Source of the DNA: Streptomyces sp. NBC_00377
Lineage (GTDB): Bacteria; Actinomycetota; Actinomycetes; Streptomycetales; Streptomycetaceae
NCBI RefSeq assembly: GCF_036075115.1
Contig: NZ_CP107958.1
Span: 7,998,001 to 8,062,000 of the forward strand
Direction: 5' to 3'
DNA length: 64,000 bases
Below are positions 24,877 to 33,707 of this stretch, one piece after another; position 1 is the first letter of the stretch, and each line of letters begins with the position of its first letter. Below the pieces are notes generated by a model. It worked only from the letters and a program-made list of their open reading frames with translations. It was not told the DNA's origin and did no database searches. A program made the position numbers and the translations under genes.

Positions 24877-25290
24877 ATGGGGCAGAACCAGGGGCTGGAC
24901 CGGCTGCTGGACGATCTGACCGAGCGCGTCGACCATGTGCGCTACGCACTCGTCCTGTCCAACGACGGGCTGGTGGCGGGTGCGAGCACCGGACTGCTCC
25001 GGGAGGACGCGGAGCACCTCGCCGCCGTCTCGTCCGGACTGCACAGCCTGGCCAAGGGATCCGGGCGCCACTTCGGCGCAGGCCGCGTGCGCCAGACGAT
25101 GATCGAGTTCGACGACGCGGTGCTGTTCGTCACCGCCGCGGGCACCGGCAGCTGTCTGTGCGTGCTCAGCGGGGCGGAGGCCGACATGGGCCGGATCGCC
25201 TACGAGATGACCCTGCTCGTCAGCCGGGTCGGAGAGCACCTCACGGTGGACGCCCGGCATCCCGACCGCACGCCCCTGGAAGACATCTGA
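24877..25290 (+). CDS. Roadblock/LC7-domain protein, second CvnB paralogue
   Basis: A 137-residue Roadblock/LC7 protein very similar to CvnB 2 kb upstream. Long shared blocks include LVLSNDGLV, REDAEHLAAVSSGLHSLAKG and GRHFGAGRVRQTMIEFDD. It is not accompanied by a DUF742 or GTPase gene, so it looks like a duplicated, orphan adaptor that could exchange with CvnB. ATG at 24877 has GGGGAG 6 bases upstream. It is alone on its strand between the PPOX gene and a hypothetical gene with its own spacer. Confidence 0.9.
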   Translation: MGQNQGLDRLLDDLTERVDHVRYALVLSNDGLVAGASTGLLREDAEHLAAVSSGLHSLAKGSGRHFGAGRVRQTMIEFDDAVLFVTAAGTGSCLCVLSGAEADMGRIAYEMTLLVSRVGEHLTVDARHPDRTPLEDI

Positions 25291-25423
25291 CCTGCACTTC
25301 TCTCACTCTCCGTGGAGTTGTCCACAGGCTCGCCGCGCGATCGGTCATTCCGGCTAGGTTTTTTCCGGGGCCACCGCGGACAGCGCGGGCCTCTCGCACC
25401 TCACTCCACGGGGGAGACCGACC

Positions 25424-26302
25424 ATGTCCGGAAACACCGTCACACGACCGCATCCCGCATACTGCGCGCCGAGCCGAGCGGCGCGGGAACTCGATCTCAA
25501 ACGCGCCGAGTTCGACCTCGCGGTACACCTCGGACGCGTCAGGACCGTGCCCGACGAAGGCGGAGGAGGCCGCCGGGTGGCTTGCGCGGAGATCGACCGT
25601 CTGCGCGCCGCCCCCGGCTTCCCGGACTCGCTGCGCAAGAGCGTGCTGGCCGTGGGCACCGGCGAAGCCGCCGCAGTCCTGGACGTGCCGACCGCCCGGT
25701 TCACCCGCCTCGCGCGGCTGGGCCTCGTGGTGCCCGTCACGTTCTACCTCAACCGCTACCGGGCCGTCGTCTGGCGGTATCTCGCCGAGGAACTGGAGCA
25801 GTTCGCCACGGACCGGAGCAACGCCTTCCTCCTGACAGGCCGTACCCCCGAGGTGTTGCGCAGCCGGCTGGCCGCAGGTGTGGATCTGCGGCCCCGGAAC
25901 TGGCGCGGCCGCCACCTGGGCTTCCTGTACCGCCAGGCCGACGGCCCCTGGCAACGCGCGGGAGTACTGGCCGGGTTCCTCGACCCGCTCAAGGTCGCCG
26001 AGATCGTCGAGGACCCCTGCGAACGCTCCCACCTGAACAGGTTCCGGCCGGGACCGCCGACGCACAGCGCCCCCGGCACACCGGCCGCGCAGCTCGCTGA
26101 GAAGATCATGACGGCTGACGATCCCGACGAGATCGACTGGCTGGGGTACGACCTGGCCCACACCCTGGACGAGGCCCGTGCCGAGCAGCCCGCCCCGCGG
26201 CCCTCCCCGGCATCGGCCCCCGTGCCCGCGGCCGCGCCGTCGGACCTGCCCGACCGGCCGGCACGCGGACTGCTGGACCGGCTGCGCCGACGGGGCGCGT
26301 GA
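25424..26302 (+). CDS. Conserved Streptomyces protein (possibly DUF6397)
   Basis: The 292-residue cytoplasmic protein begins with two helix-turn-helix-like stretches (AARELDLKRAEFDLAVHLGR and EAAAVLDVPTARFTRLARLG), followed by FYLNRYRAVVWRYLAEELEQ, GRTPEVLRSRL and a GRHLGFLYRQADGPW block. The last 60 residues are Pro/Ala-rich with the end LLDRLRRRGA. It resembles the DUF6397 group of streptomycete proteins, from memory only. The opening suggests DNA binding, but no operator or partner is visible. GGGGGAG precedes the ATG. Convergent with tesB, 9 bases apart. Confidence 0.7.
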   Translation: MSGNTVTRPHPAYCAPSRAARELDLKRAEFDLAVHLGRVRTVPDEGGGGRRVACAEIDRLRAAPGFPDSLRKSVLAVGTGEAAAVLDVPTARFTRLARLGLVVPVTFYLNRYRAVVWRYLAEELEQFATDRSNAFLLTGRTPEVLRSRLAAGVDLRPRNWRGRHLGFLYRQADGPWQRAGVLAGFLDPLKVAEIVEDPCERSHLNRFRPGPPTHSAPGTPAAQLAEKIMTADDPDEIDWLGYDLAHTLDEARAEQPAPRPSPASAPVPAAAPSDLPDRPARGLLDRLRRRGA

Positions 26303-26311
26303 GCGCCTGAC

Positions 26312-27178
26312 CTACAGCGCCCGGAACAACCCCTCCTGGACGACCGACACCAGCAGACGGCCCTCCCTGTCGTAGATGCGACCGCGGGCCAGCCCGCGAC
26401 CGCCGGTGGCGATCGGCGACTCCTGGTCGTACAGGAACCACTCGTCCGCACGGAACGGCCGGTGGAACCACATCGCGTGGTCCAGCGACGCCATGTCGAA
26501 GCTCCGCGGACCCCACAAGGGCTCGATCGGAAGACGTACGGCGTCCAGGAGGGTCATGTCACTGGCGTACGTGAGCGCACAGGTGTGGACGAGCGGGTCG
26601 TCGCCGAGCGGCCCGACCGCGCGCATCCACACCGCGCTGCGCGGCTCGGCCTCCTTGACGTCCTCGGCGCTCCAGCGCAACCGGTCCGCGTACCGGATGT
26701 CGAAGGGCTGACGGCGCGCCATCCGCTCCAACTGCTCGGGCAGCGAGCCCAGGTGCTTTCGGATCTCCTCGACGACCGTCGGCAGGGACTCCGGATCCGG
26801 GACCTCGCGACCCGGCGGCAGCTGGTGCTCGAAGGGACCTTCCTCAGGCTTGTGAAAGGAGGCGGTGAGATTGAAGATCGTGCGCCCCTGCTGCACGGCG
26901 GTGACCCGGCGGGTCGTGAACGACCTTCCGTCCCTGACCCGTTCGACCTGGTACACGATCGGCACCCCCGGCCGGCCCGGCCGCAGGAAGTACGCGTGCA
27001 GCGAGTGCACGGGCCGGTCCCCGTCGGTGGTGCGGCCGGCCGCGACCAGCGCCTGGCCCGCCACCTGGCCGCCGAAGACCCGCTGCAGGGACTCCTGCGG
27101 ACTGCGGCCGCGGAAGATGTTGAGCTCGATCTGCTCGAGGTCGAGCAGGTCGACGAGCTTCTCGGCCGGATTCGTCAT
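26312..27178 (-). CDS. tesB: Acyl-CoA thioesterase II
   Basis: A 288-residue double-hotdog thioesterase that hydrolyses medium and long acyl-CoA to free acid and CoA. Family signatures are present: FGGQVAGQALVAAGRT near residue 35, HSLHAYFLRPGRPGVPIVYQ, RDGRSFTTRRVTAVQQG, and in the second half LASLDHAMWFHRPFRADEW with the catalytic Asp, then ARGRIYDREGRLLVSVVQEG. The start at 27178 follows AGGAG. It lies 37 bases downstream of the helicase gene on the same strand and is probably co-transcribed with it, although no functional tie is apparent. Confidence 0.95.
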   Translation of the reverse strand: MTNPAEKLVDLLDLEQIELNIFRGRSPQESLQRVFGGQVAGQALVAAGRTTDGDRPVHSLHAYFLRPGRPGVPIVYQVERVRDGRSFTTRRVTAVQQGRTIFNLTASFHKPEEGPFEHQLPPGREVPDPESLPTVVEEIRKHLGSLPEQLERMARRQPFDIRYADRLRWSAEDVKEAEPRSAVWMRAVGPLGDDPLVHTCALTYASDMTLLDAVRLPIEPLWGPRSFDMASLDHAMWFHRPFRADEWFLYDQESPIATGGRGLARGRIYDREGRLLVSVVQEGLFRAL

Positions 27179-27215
27179 CGGTGCGCTTCTCCTGTGCCTC
27201 TGCCTGCTTCGGGAT

Positions 27216-29729
27216 CTACAACTGGCCGACGGAGGTGACGCGGACGACCGCGCGGCCCTCGGCGTCGGAGGCCGTGAGGTCGACCTCCGCACTGATGCCC
27301 CAGTCGTGGTCGTCGTTCGGGTCGTCGAAGATCTGGCGGACCCGCCACAGGGCGTTCTGCGGCTCCTCCTGGATGACGAGCAGCTTCGGGCCCCGGGCGT
27401 CCGGACCGGTGCCGAGGTCGTCGTACTCGTCCCAGTACTTGTCCATCGCCTCGCCCCACGCGTCGGCGTCCCAACCGGACTCGGCGTCCATCTCCCCGAG
27501 TTCACCGACATGGTCGAGGGCGGCGAGCTCGACACGGCGGAACATCGCGTTGCGGACCAGGACGCGGAAGGCACGCGCGTTTGCCGTCACCGGCTTGACC
27601 TCGTCGGCCTTCTCCTGCGCCTCCTCGGCGGTCATCTCCGCGGGGTTGGCGAGCTGCTCCCACTCGTCCAGCAGGCTCGAGTCCACCTGGCGCACCATCT
27701 CGCCCAGCCACTCCACCAGGTCCTGGAGGTCCTCCGACTTCAGGTCGTCCGGGACCGTGTGGTCGAGTGCCTTGTAGGCGCCGGCCAGGTAGCGCAGCAC
27801 GATGCCCTCGGTGCGCGCCAGCTCGTAGTGGGACACCAGCTCGGTGAAGGACATCGCCCGCTCGTACATGTCACGGATGACGGACTTCGGCGACAACGGG
27901 TGGTCGCCGACCCACGGGTGGCTCTTGCGGTACGTGTCGTACGCGTGGAAGAGCAGCTCCTCCAGCGGCTTGGGGTACGAGACGTCCTGGAGGCGCTCCA
28001 TCCGCTCCTCGTACTCGATGCCGTCCGCCTTCATCGCGGCCACCGCCTCGCCGCGCGCCTTGTTCTGCTGGGCGGCCAGGATCTGACGCGGGTCGTCCAG
28101 TGTGGACTCCACTACGGACACCATGTCGAGGGCGTAGGAGGGCGACTCCGGGTCCAGCAGTTCGAACGCGGCCAGCGCGAAGGTGGAGAGCGGCTGGTTC
28201 AGCGCGAAGTCCTGCTGGAGGTCCACGGTGAGGCGGACGACGCGGCCCGACGCATCCGGTTCGTCGAGCTTCTCGACGATCCCGCCGTCGAGAAGCGAGC
28301 GGTAGATCGCGATCGCGCGCCGGATGTGCCGCAGCTGCTGCTTGCGCGGCTCGTGGTTGTCCTCGAGCAGGTGCCGCATCGCCTCGAAGGCGTTCCCGGG
28401 GCGGGCGATCACCGAGAGCAGCATCGTGTGCGTGACCCGGAAGCGGGAGGCCAGCGGCTCCGGGTCGGACTCGATGAGCTTGTCGAACGTGTTCTCCGTC
28501 CAGCCCACGAATCCCTCTGGCGCCTTCTTGCGCACCACTTTGCGACGCTTCTTCGGGTCGTCGCCGGCCTTGCTGAGGGCCTTCTCGTTCTCGATGACGT
28601 GCTCGGGAGCCTGCGCCACCACCAGACCCGCCGTGTCGAAGCCGGCCCGGCCGGCCCGGCCCGCGATCTGGTGGAACTCACGGGCCCGCAGGGTGCGCAC
28701 CCGGTTGCCGTCGTACTTGGTCAGCGCCGTGAACAGCACGGTGCGGATGGGCACGTTGACGCCCACGCCGAGCGTGTCCGTACCGCAGATCACCTTCAGC
28801 AGGCCGGCCTGGGCGAGCTTCTCCACCAGACGCCGGTACTTGGGCAGCATTCCGGCGTGGTGGACGCCGATACCGTGCCGCACGTAACGCGACAGGTTAC
28901 GGCCGAACTTCGTGGTGAAGCGGAAGTTGCCGATCAGATCGGCGATGTGTTCCTTCTCCTCGCGCGAGCACATGTTGATGCTCATCAGGGCCTGCGCTCG
29001 CTCCACCGCCTGCGCCTGGGTGAAGTGCACGATGTAGACGGGCGCCTGCCTCGTGACCAGCAGGTCGCTGAGCGTCTCCGTCATCGGGGTGTACCGGTAC
29101 TCGTAGGACAGCGGCACGGGCCGGATCGCCGAGCGGACCACCGACGTCGGACGGCCGGTGCGCCTGGCGAGGTCCTTCTCGAAGAAGGACACGTCGCCGA
29201 GCGTGGCCGACATGAGCACGAACTGCGCCTGGGGCAGCTCCAGGATGGGGATCTGCCAGGCCCAGCCGCGGTCGCCCTCCGCGTAGAAGTGGAACTCGTC
29301 CATGACGACCTGGCCGACGTCCGCGTTCCTGCCGTCGCGCAAGGCGATCGAGGCGAGCACCTCGGCGGTGCAGCAGATGACCGGGGCGTCGGAGTTCACG
29401 GACGCGTCGCCGGTCAGCATCCCGACGTTCTCCGTGCCGAAGATCTTGCACAGCTCGAAGAACTTCTCCGACACCAACGCCTTGATCGGGGCGGTGTAGA
29501 AGGTGACCTCGTCACGGGCGAGCGCCGCGAAGTGGGCGGCAGCGGCGATCATGCTCTTGCCGGAGCCGGTGGGCGTCGACACGATCACGTTCGCCCCGGA
29601 GACCACCTCGATCAGCGCCTCCTCCTGGTGGGGGTAGAGCGTCAGACCACGCTCCTGCGCCCAGGACTCGAAGGCTTCGTACAGGGCGTCGGGATCTGCG
29701 GTCGGCGGCAGCTGATCGATGAGGGTCAC
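27216..29729 (-). CDS. Ski2-like DEAD/DExH-box RNA helicase with DUF3516 C-terminus
   Basis: The 837-residue superfamily-2 helicase has Walker A STPTGSGKSMIAAA (about 50-63), motif II DEFHFYAE, motif III LMSATLGD, the Ski2 motif VRHGIGVHHAGMLPKYRRLV, TDTLGVGVN (motif V) and QIAGRAGRAGFD (motif VI). After the RecA domains comes a long helical C-terminal region of the actinobacterial DUF3516 type. Such enzymes are thought to unwind RNA in turnover or ribosome maturation. GTG at 29729 is taken as the start because VTLIDQLPP is where homologues begin in my memory; the frame is open further upstream. tesB follows on the same strand. Confidence 0.93.
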   Translation of the reverse strand: MTLIDQLPPTADPDALYEAFESWAQERGLTLYPHQEEALIEVVSGANVIVSTPTGSGKSMIAAAAHFAALARDEVTFYTAPIKALVSEKFFELCKIFGTENVGMLTGDASVNSDAPVICCTAEVLASIALRDGRNADVGQVVMDEFHFYAEGDRGWAWQIPILELPQAQFVLMSATLGDVSFFEKDLARRTGRPTSVVRSAIRPVPLSYEYRYTPMTETLSDLLVTRQAPVYIVHFTQAQAVERAQALMSINMCSREEKEHIADLIGNFRFTTKFGRNLSRYVRHGIGVHHAGMLPKYRRLVEKLAQAGLLKVICGTDTLGVGVNVPIRTVLFTALTKYDGNRVRTLRAREFHQIAGRAGRAGFDTAGLVVAQAPEHVIENEKALSKAGDDPKKRRKVVRKKAPEGFVGWTENTFDKLIESDPEPLASRFRVTHTMLLSVIARPGNAFEAMRHLLEDNHEPRKQQLRHIRRAIAIYRSLLDGGIVEKLDEPDASGRVVRLTVDLQQDFALNQPLSTFALAAFELLDPESPSYALDMVSVVESTLDDPRQILAAQQNKARGEAVAAMKADGIEYEERMERLQDVSYPKPLEELLFHAYDTYRKSHPWVGDHPLSPKSVIRDMYERAMSFTELVSHYELARTEGIVLRYLAGAYKALDHTVPDDLKSEDLQDLVEWLGEMVRQVDSSLLDEWEQLANPAEMTAEEAQEKADEVKPVTANARAFRVLVRNAMFRRVELAALDHVGELGEMDAESGWDADAWGEAMDKYWDEYDDLGTGPDARGPKLLVIQEEPQNALWRVRQIFDDPNDDHDWGISAEVDLTASDAEGRAVVRVTSVGQL

Positions 29730-29874
29730 GCCCCCATCTTGCCTGCCCTCGCGGCTGAGGGGGGAATCGGATGCCGGGCCGAAGATCACGACCGCTACGC
29801 TGTGTCGCCGACGGAGCGTCAACGCACCCGGTCAACTGGACAGCGGTATTCGAGGAATAGGGCGGGCCACGGCC

Positions 29875-30669
29875 ATGATGGGACCAGCACACTCACTGTC
29901 GGGCGCCGCCGCCTGGCTCGGCGTCGGTGCGGCCGCCGCGGCGAGCGGACACACGATGCCCTGGCCGGTTCTCCTCGCGGGTGCGCTGATCTGCGCCGGA
30001 GCCGCGCTCGCTCCGGACCTCGACCACAAGGCCGCCACCATCTCGCGGGCCTTCGGACCGGTCTCGCGCTGGCTGTGCGAGATCGTCGACAAGCTCTCCT
30101 ACGCCGTCTACAAGGGCACGAGGAAGCAGGGCGACCCGCGTCGCTCCGGCGGGCACCGGACCCTCACGCACACCTGGCTGTGGGCCGTCATGATCGGCGC
30201 GGGGGCCTCGGCGCTCGCGATCACCGGCGGCCGCTGGGCGGTCCTGGCGCTTCTCTTCGTGCACATGGTGCTGGCGATCGAGGGCCTGCTGTGGCGGGCG
30301 GCCCGGGGATCCAGCAGCGACGTGCTGGTGTGGCTGCTGGCCGCCACCAGCGCATGGATCCTCGCGGGCGTCCTGGACAAGCCCGGCAACGGCTCGCACT
30401 GGCTGTTCACGGAGCCGGGTCAGCAGTACCTGTGGCTGGGGCTGCCGATCGTGCTCGGCGCGCTGGTGCACGACATCGGCGACGCGCTGACCGTCTCGGG
30501 CTGCCCCGTCCTGTGGCCCATCCCGATCGGACGCAAGCGCTGGTACCCGATCGGCCCGCCGAAGGTGATGCGGTTCCGGGCGGGCAGCTGGGTGGAGCTC
30601 AAGGTGCTGATGCCCGTGTTCATGCTGCTCGGAGGAGTGGGCGGGGCGGCCGCCCTCAACTACATCTGA
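29875..30669 (+). CDS. Membrane-bound metal-dependent hydrolase (YdjM family)
   Basis: A 264-residue protein of the YdjM/LexA-regulated membrane hydrolase family (DUF457). The metal-ligand pattern is visible: the N-terminal GPAHSLSGAAAW histidine, ALAPDLDHKAAT (Asp/His), GGHRTLTHTWLW (HRxxTHT) and late LVHDIGDALTVSGC. Five or so hydrophobic helices separate these. The C-terminus has WPIPIGRKRWYPIGPPKVMRF. Its enzymatic substrate is unknown. It is divergent from the helicase gene with a short spacer. A second ATG immediately follows the first (29878). Confidence 0.87.
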   Translation: MMGPAHSLSGAAAWLGVGAAAAASGHTMPWPVLLAGALICAGAALAPDLDHKAATISRAFGPVSRWLCEIVDKLSYAVYKGTRKQGDPRRSGGHRTLTHTWLWAVMIGAGASALAITGGRWAVLALLFVHMVLAIEGLLWRAARGSSSDVLVWLLAATSAWILAGVLDKPGNGSHWLFTEPGQQYLWLGLPIVLGALVHDIGDALTVSGCPVLWPIPIGRKRWYPIGPPKVMRFRAGSWVELKVLMPVFMLLGGVGGAAALNYI

Positions 30670-30761
30670 CCCCTGCTGCGGCGAGCGGCCCGACCGGTGC
30701 CGCCCGCGGCGGGCGCGCCGGTGCGCACGGCCGCGGGGTCGCCGGCCGGGGCGGCGCCGGT

Positions 30762-31019
30762 TCAGGTCATCGCCCCGCCGTCGCCGTAGCGCCGCTCGAA
30801 GCGGGCCACCCGGCCCTCGGTGTCCACCGTGCGCGACTTGCCGGTGTAGAAGGGGTGGCTCTCGGAGGAGATCTCCACGTCCACGACCGGGTAGGTCTCG
30901 CCGTCGTCCCACTCGATGGTCTGATCGCTGGTGGCGGTGGACCGGGTCAGGAAGGCGTAACCGGCGGTCCGGTCGCGGAAGACGACCGCGTGGTAGTCGG
31001 GCTGCTTGTCCTGCTGCAT
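30762..31019 (-). CDS. rpmE2: Ribosomal protein L31, type B (zinc-independent)
   Basis: The 85-residue L31 paralogue has YHAVVFRDRTAGYAFLTRST, EWDDGETYPVVDVEISSESH and PFYTGKSRTVDTEGRVARFE. It lacks cysteines altogether, so it is the zinc-free form that replaces the Cys-containing L31 on the ribosome when zinc is scarce. In Streptomyces such genes are usually repressed by Zur. I looked for the A/T-rich Zur dyad upstream of 31019 and did not find one, so control may be through the upstream DUF5709 gene's promoter 70 bases away. Confidence 0.95.
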   Translation of the reverse strand: MQQDKQPDYHAVVFRDRTAGYAFLTRSTATSDQTIEWDDGETYPVVDVEISSESHPFYTGKSRTVDTEGRVARFERRYGDGGAMT

Positions 31020-31088
31020 GCGTGCTCCTCGTGCGGTGGAGGCGGTGGCGACGGGCCGGGAACGGCGGGGCCGGCCGCCGTGGGCGGG

Positions 31089-31559
31089 TCAACCGGACAG
31101 GGCGTCCTCGTCGACGATGTGTACCGCGGCCTCCTCGGCGGAGGCCGCCGCGCCGTCGATACCGACGTCCGTGGCGATCAGGGCGCTTTCCTCGTCCTCG
31201 TGAACCCCCTCGTCCGGTGCCACGAGCCGGCCGGAGCGTGCGGCGCCGACCTCGTTGTCGAGGAGTTCCCCGTCGGTGCCGTCGCAGTCACCGAGACCGT
31301 CGCCGTCCGGCCCGGCGAGCTCCGGAACCTCTTCCGTGAGCCGCTGCTCCAGGCTCTCGCCCTGGTGGCGCTCGGCGGCGGTCACACCGGCGTGCTCCAC
31401 CGCCCAGGGGCGGTCCGGTGGCGACCAGCCGCGGTCGAGGGGGTCCTCGACACCGTCGTCCTCCAGCGTGTCCTCGGCGTCGAGCAGTCCGGCGTCGTCC
31501 TGGATGTCGGACGAGTCGGGCTGATAGACGTCGTCTCCCCATCCGTCGGCACTGGTCAC
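31089..31559 (-). CDS. Acidic DUF5709-type protein
   Basis: A 156-residue, strongly acidic protein (many Asp/Glu, few basic residues) with the family opening WGDDVYQPDSSDIQDDAGLL. Other segments are DPLDRGWSPPDRPWAVEHAG, EERHQG-like TAAERHQGESLEQRLTEEVPE and late ALIATDVGIDGAAASAEEAA. Proteins of this type are conserved in Streptomyces and of unknown function. It has no membrane segment. It lies 69 bases upstream of rpmE2 on the same strand and is possibly its operon partner. Confidence 0.8.
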   Translation of the reverse strand: MTSADGWGDDVYQPDSSDIQDDAGLLDAEDTLEDDGVEDPLDRGWSPPDRPWAVEHAGVTAAERHQGESLEQRLTEEVPELAGPDGDGLGDCDGTDGELLDNEVGAARSGRLVAPDEGVHEDEESALIATDVGIDGAAASAEEAAVHIVDEDALSG

Positions 31560-31880
31560 GGGTACCTCCAGGGGGTGACGTCCCCGTCCTCATCGCGGTC
31601 GGCGGCGGGGTGCCGTCGCACGGGGCACCGGTCGGGCGCGGTGGGGTCCACGGGGATCCCGGCCGACTGCCACGCGGGTGCCGCTATCCAGCGTTCCACC
31701 CCGATTCGGGACCGCGCAACGGCAGAGGACGCGCGAAGGCGGGACGGAGCCGCTCCGGCCGAGGGGCGGGGGTGTGACCCGAGGCCGCCCCCCGGCCGAG
31801 GACGACGAGGTGGCCGCCCTGCGCGGCGGACCTCCACCCCTTGCGCGCGCCTCGGCCGGCCGGATCGAGCGGGACGCGGC
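31560..31880. other. Intergenic stretch with no gene seen
   Basis: About 320 bases between the DUF5709 gene start and the end of the ABC exporter gene, both on the minus strand. Frames here are arginine-rich and not protein-like. It must hold the promoter for the DUF5709/rpmE2 pair and the end of the exporter transcript, but no clear boxes or strong hairpin were recognised. Confidence 0.5.
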
Positions 31881-33707
31881 TCAGTCGTGCCACGACCGCC
31901 AGAGAGCCGCGTACGCACCGTCCGCCGCGACCAGCTCCGTGTGGCTGCCCAGCTCGCTGATGCGGCCGTTCTCGACGACGGCGATGACGTCGGCGTCATG
32001 GGCGGTGTGCAGACGGTGGGCGATGGCGACGACGGTGCGGCCGTCCAGGACGCGGGCGAGGGACCGCTCCAGATGGCGGGCGGCACGCGGGTCGAGCAGC
32101 GAGGTCGCCTCGTCCAGGACCAGCGTGTGCGGGTCGGCGAGGACCAGCCGGGCCAGGGCGATCTGCTGGGCCTGCGCCGGGGTGAGCGCCACACCGCCGG
32201 AGCCCACCTCGGTGTCGAGCCCGTCGTCCAGAGCGCGGGCCCAGCCGTCCGCGTCGACCGCGCCCAGCGCCGCCCAGAGCTCGGCGTCCTCGGTGTCCGT
32301 CGTGGCCGTCGGGGCGGCCCCGTCCGGGTGGAGTCGCGCGGGGGGAAGGGCGAGCCGCAGGTTGTCCCGCAGGGAACCGACGAAGACGTGGTGCTCCTGG
32401 TTGACGAGTGCCACGTGGGAGCGGACCCGCTCGGCGGTCATCCGGGACAGCTCGGTGCCGCCGAGGGTGATCCGCCCGTCCCGTGGCGCGTAGATCCCGG
32501 CGAGCAGCCGGCCCAGCGTGGACTTCCCCGCCCCCGAGGGGCCGACCAGGGCCAGCCGGGTACCGGGGGCGACCTCCAGGGTCACCGCCCGCAGCACGTC
32601 GACGCCCTCCCGGTAGCCGAAATGCACCCGGTCGGCGTGCACGTCCCGGCCGTCCGGCACGAGCCCGGCGTCCCCGCTGTCCGGCTCGATGTCGCGTACC
32701 CCGACGAGACGGGCCAGCGACACCTGGGCCACCTGGAGCTCGTCGTACCAGCGCAGGACGAGGTTCACCGGGTCGACGAGCATCTGCGCCAGGAGCGCGC
32801 CCGTCGTCAGCTGGCCGACGTCGATCCAGCCGTGCAGCACGAACGCGCCGCCGAGCATGAGGACCGAGCCGAGCACCGTGACGTGCACCAGGTTGATGAC
32901 CGGGAAGAGCACCGAGCGCAGCCACAGCGTGTAGCGCTCCCAGGCGGTCCACTGCTGGATGCGCCGCTCCGAGATCGCGACGCGGCGGTCGCCCAGCCGG
33001 TGCGCCTCGACGGTGCGGCCGGCGTCCACGGTCTCGGCGAGGGCGGCGGCCACGGCGGCGTAGCCGGCGGCCTCGGAGCGGTAGCCGGCCGGCGCCCGCC
33101 TGAAGTACCAGCGGCACCCGGCCACCAGCAGCGGCACCGCGACCAGGACGGCCGGCGCGAGCGGCGGCGCCGTGACGACGAGCCCGCCGAGCAGCAGCAG
33201 TGCCCACATCACGCCGATCGTCAGCTGGGGTACTGCCTCGCGCATCGCGTTGGCGAGCCGGTCGATGTCCGTGGTGATGCGGGACAGCAGGTCGCCCGTC
33301 CCGGCCCGCTCGAGGACGCCCGGCGGCAGCCGCACCGAGCGTACGAGGAAGTCCTCGCGCAGGTCGGCCAGCATCCGCTCGCCGAGCATCGCCCCGCGCA
33401 GCCGTACCTGCCGTACGAAGGCGGCCTGGACGACCAGGGCGAGCACGAACAGCGTGGCGACGAGCCCGAGGTGGAGTTCTCGCGCGCCGTCCGACAGTCG
33501 CTCCACGAGGTCGCCGAGCAGCCAGGGGCCCACCATCGAGGCGACCGTCGCGACCGTGTTCACGAGCAGGAGGAGCACAAAGGCGCGGCGGTGCCGGCGC
33601 AGGAGTTCGGCCACGTAGGCGCGGACGGTCGCGGGGGCGCCGACGGGCAGCGTGTTCGCCGTCGTCGGTGCCGCCGGGTCGTACGCGGGCGGCGCCACGC
33701 CGATCAT
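31881..33707 (-). CDS. ABC exporter half-transporter, catalytic-Walker subunit
   Basis: The 608-residue half-transporter has six predicted membrane helices in the first 320 residues and a C-terminal nucleotide-binding domain. Walker A is LVGPSGAGKSTLGRLL and Walker B LVLDEATSLLD with downstream IAHRLHT. The ABC signature, however, is LTPAQAQQIALARL instead of LSGGQ. It overlaps the upstream exporter gene by ATGA, and GAGGAG precedes the ATG. Together they form a heterodimer with one normal and one degenerate ATP site, the TM287/288 and BmrCD type of multidrug or lipid exporter. The frame remains open upstream of the chosen start, but that part is antisense-like. Confidence 0.92.
   Translation of the reverse strand: MIGVAPPAYDPAAPTTANTLPVGAPATVRAYVAELLRRHRRAFVLLLLVNTVATVASMVGPWLLGDLVERLSDGARELHLGLVATLFVLALVVQAAFVRQVRLRGAMLGERMLADLREDFLVRSVRLPPGVLERAGTGDLLSRITTDIDRLANAMREAVPQLTIGVMWALLLLGGLVVTAPPLAPAVLVAVPLLVAGCRWYFRRAPAGYRSEAAGYAAVAAALAETVDAGRTVEAHRLGDRRVAISERRIQQWTAWERYTLWLRSVLFPVINLVHVTVLGSVLMLGGAFVLHGWIDVGQLTTGALLAQMLVDPVNLVLRWYDELQVAQVSLARLVGVRDIEPDSGDAGLVPDGRDVHADRVHFGYREGVDVLRAVTLEVAPGTRLALVGPSGAGKSTLGRLLAGIYAPRDGRITLGGTELSRMTAERVRSHVALVNQEHHVFVGSLRDNLRLALPPARLHPDGAAPTATTDTEDAELWAALGAVDADGWARALDDGLDTEVGSGGVALTPAQAQQIALARLVLADPHTLVLDEATSLLDPRAARHLERSLARVLDGRTVVAIAHRLHTAHDADVIAVVENGRISELGSHTELVAADGAYAALWRSWHD

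Noticed and set aside
30690..30750. Self-complementary GC-rich segments after the YdjM-like gene
   Set aside because: The complementarity is short and unstructured (for example GCCCG-CGG-CGGGC), so I did not call a terminator.
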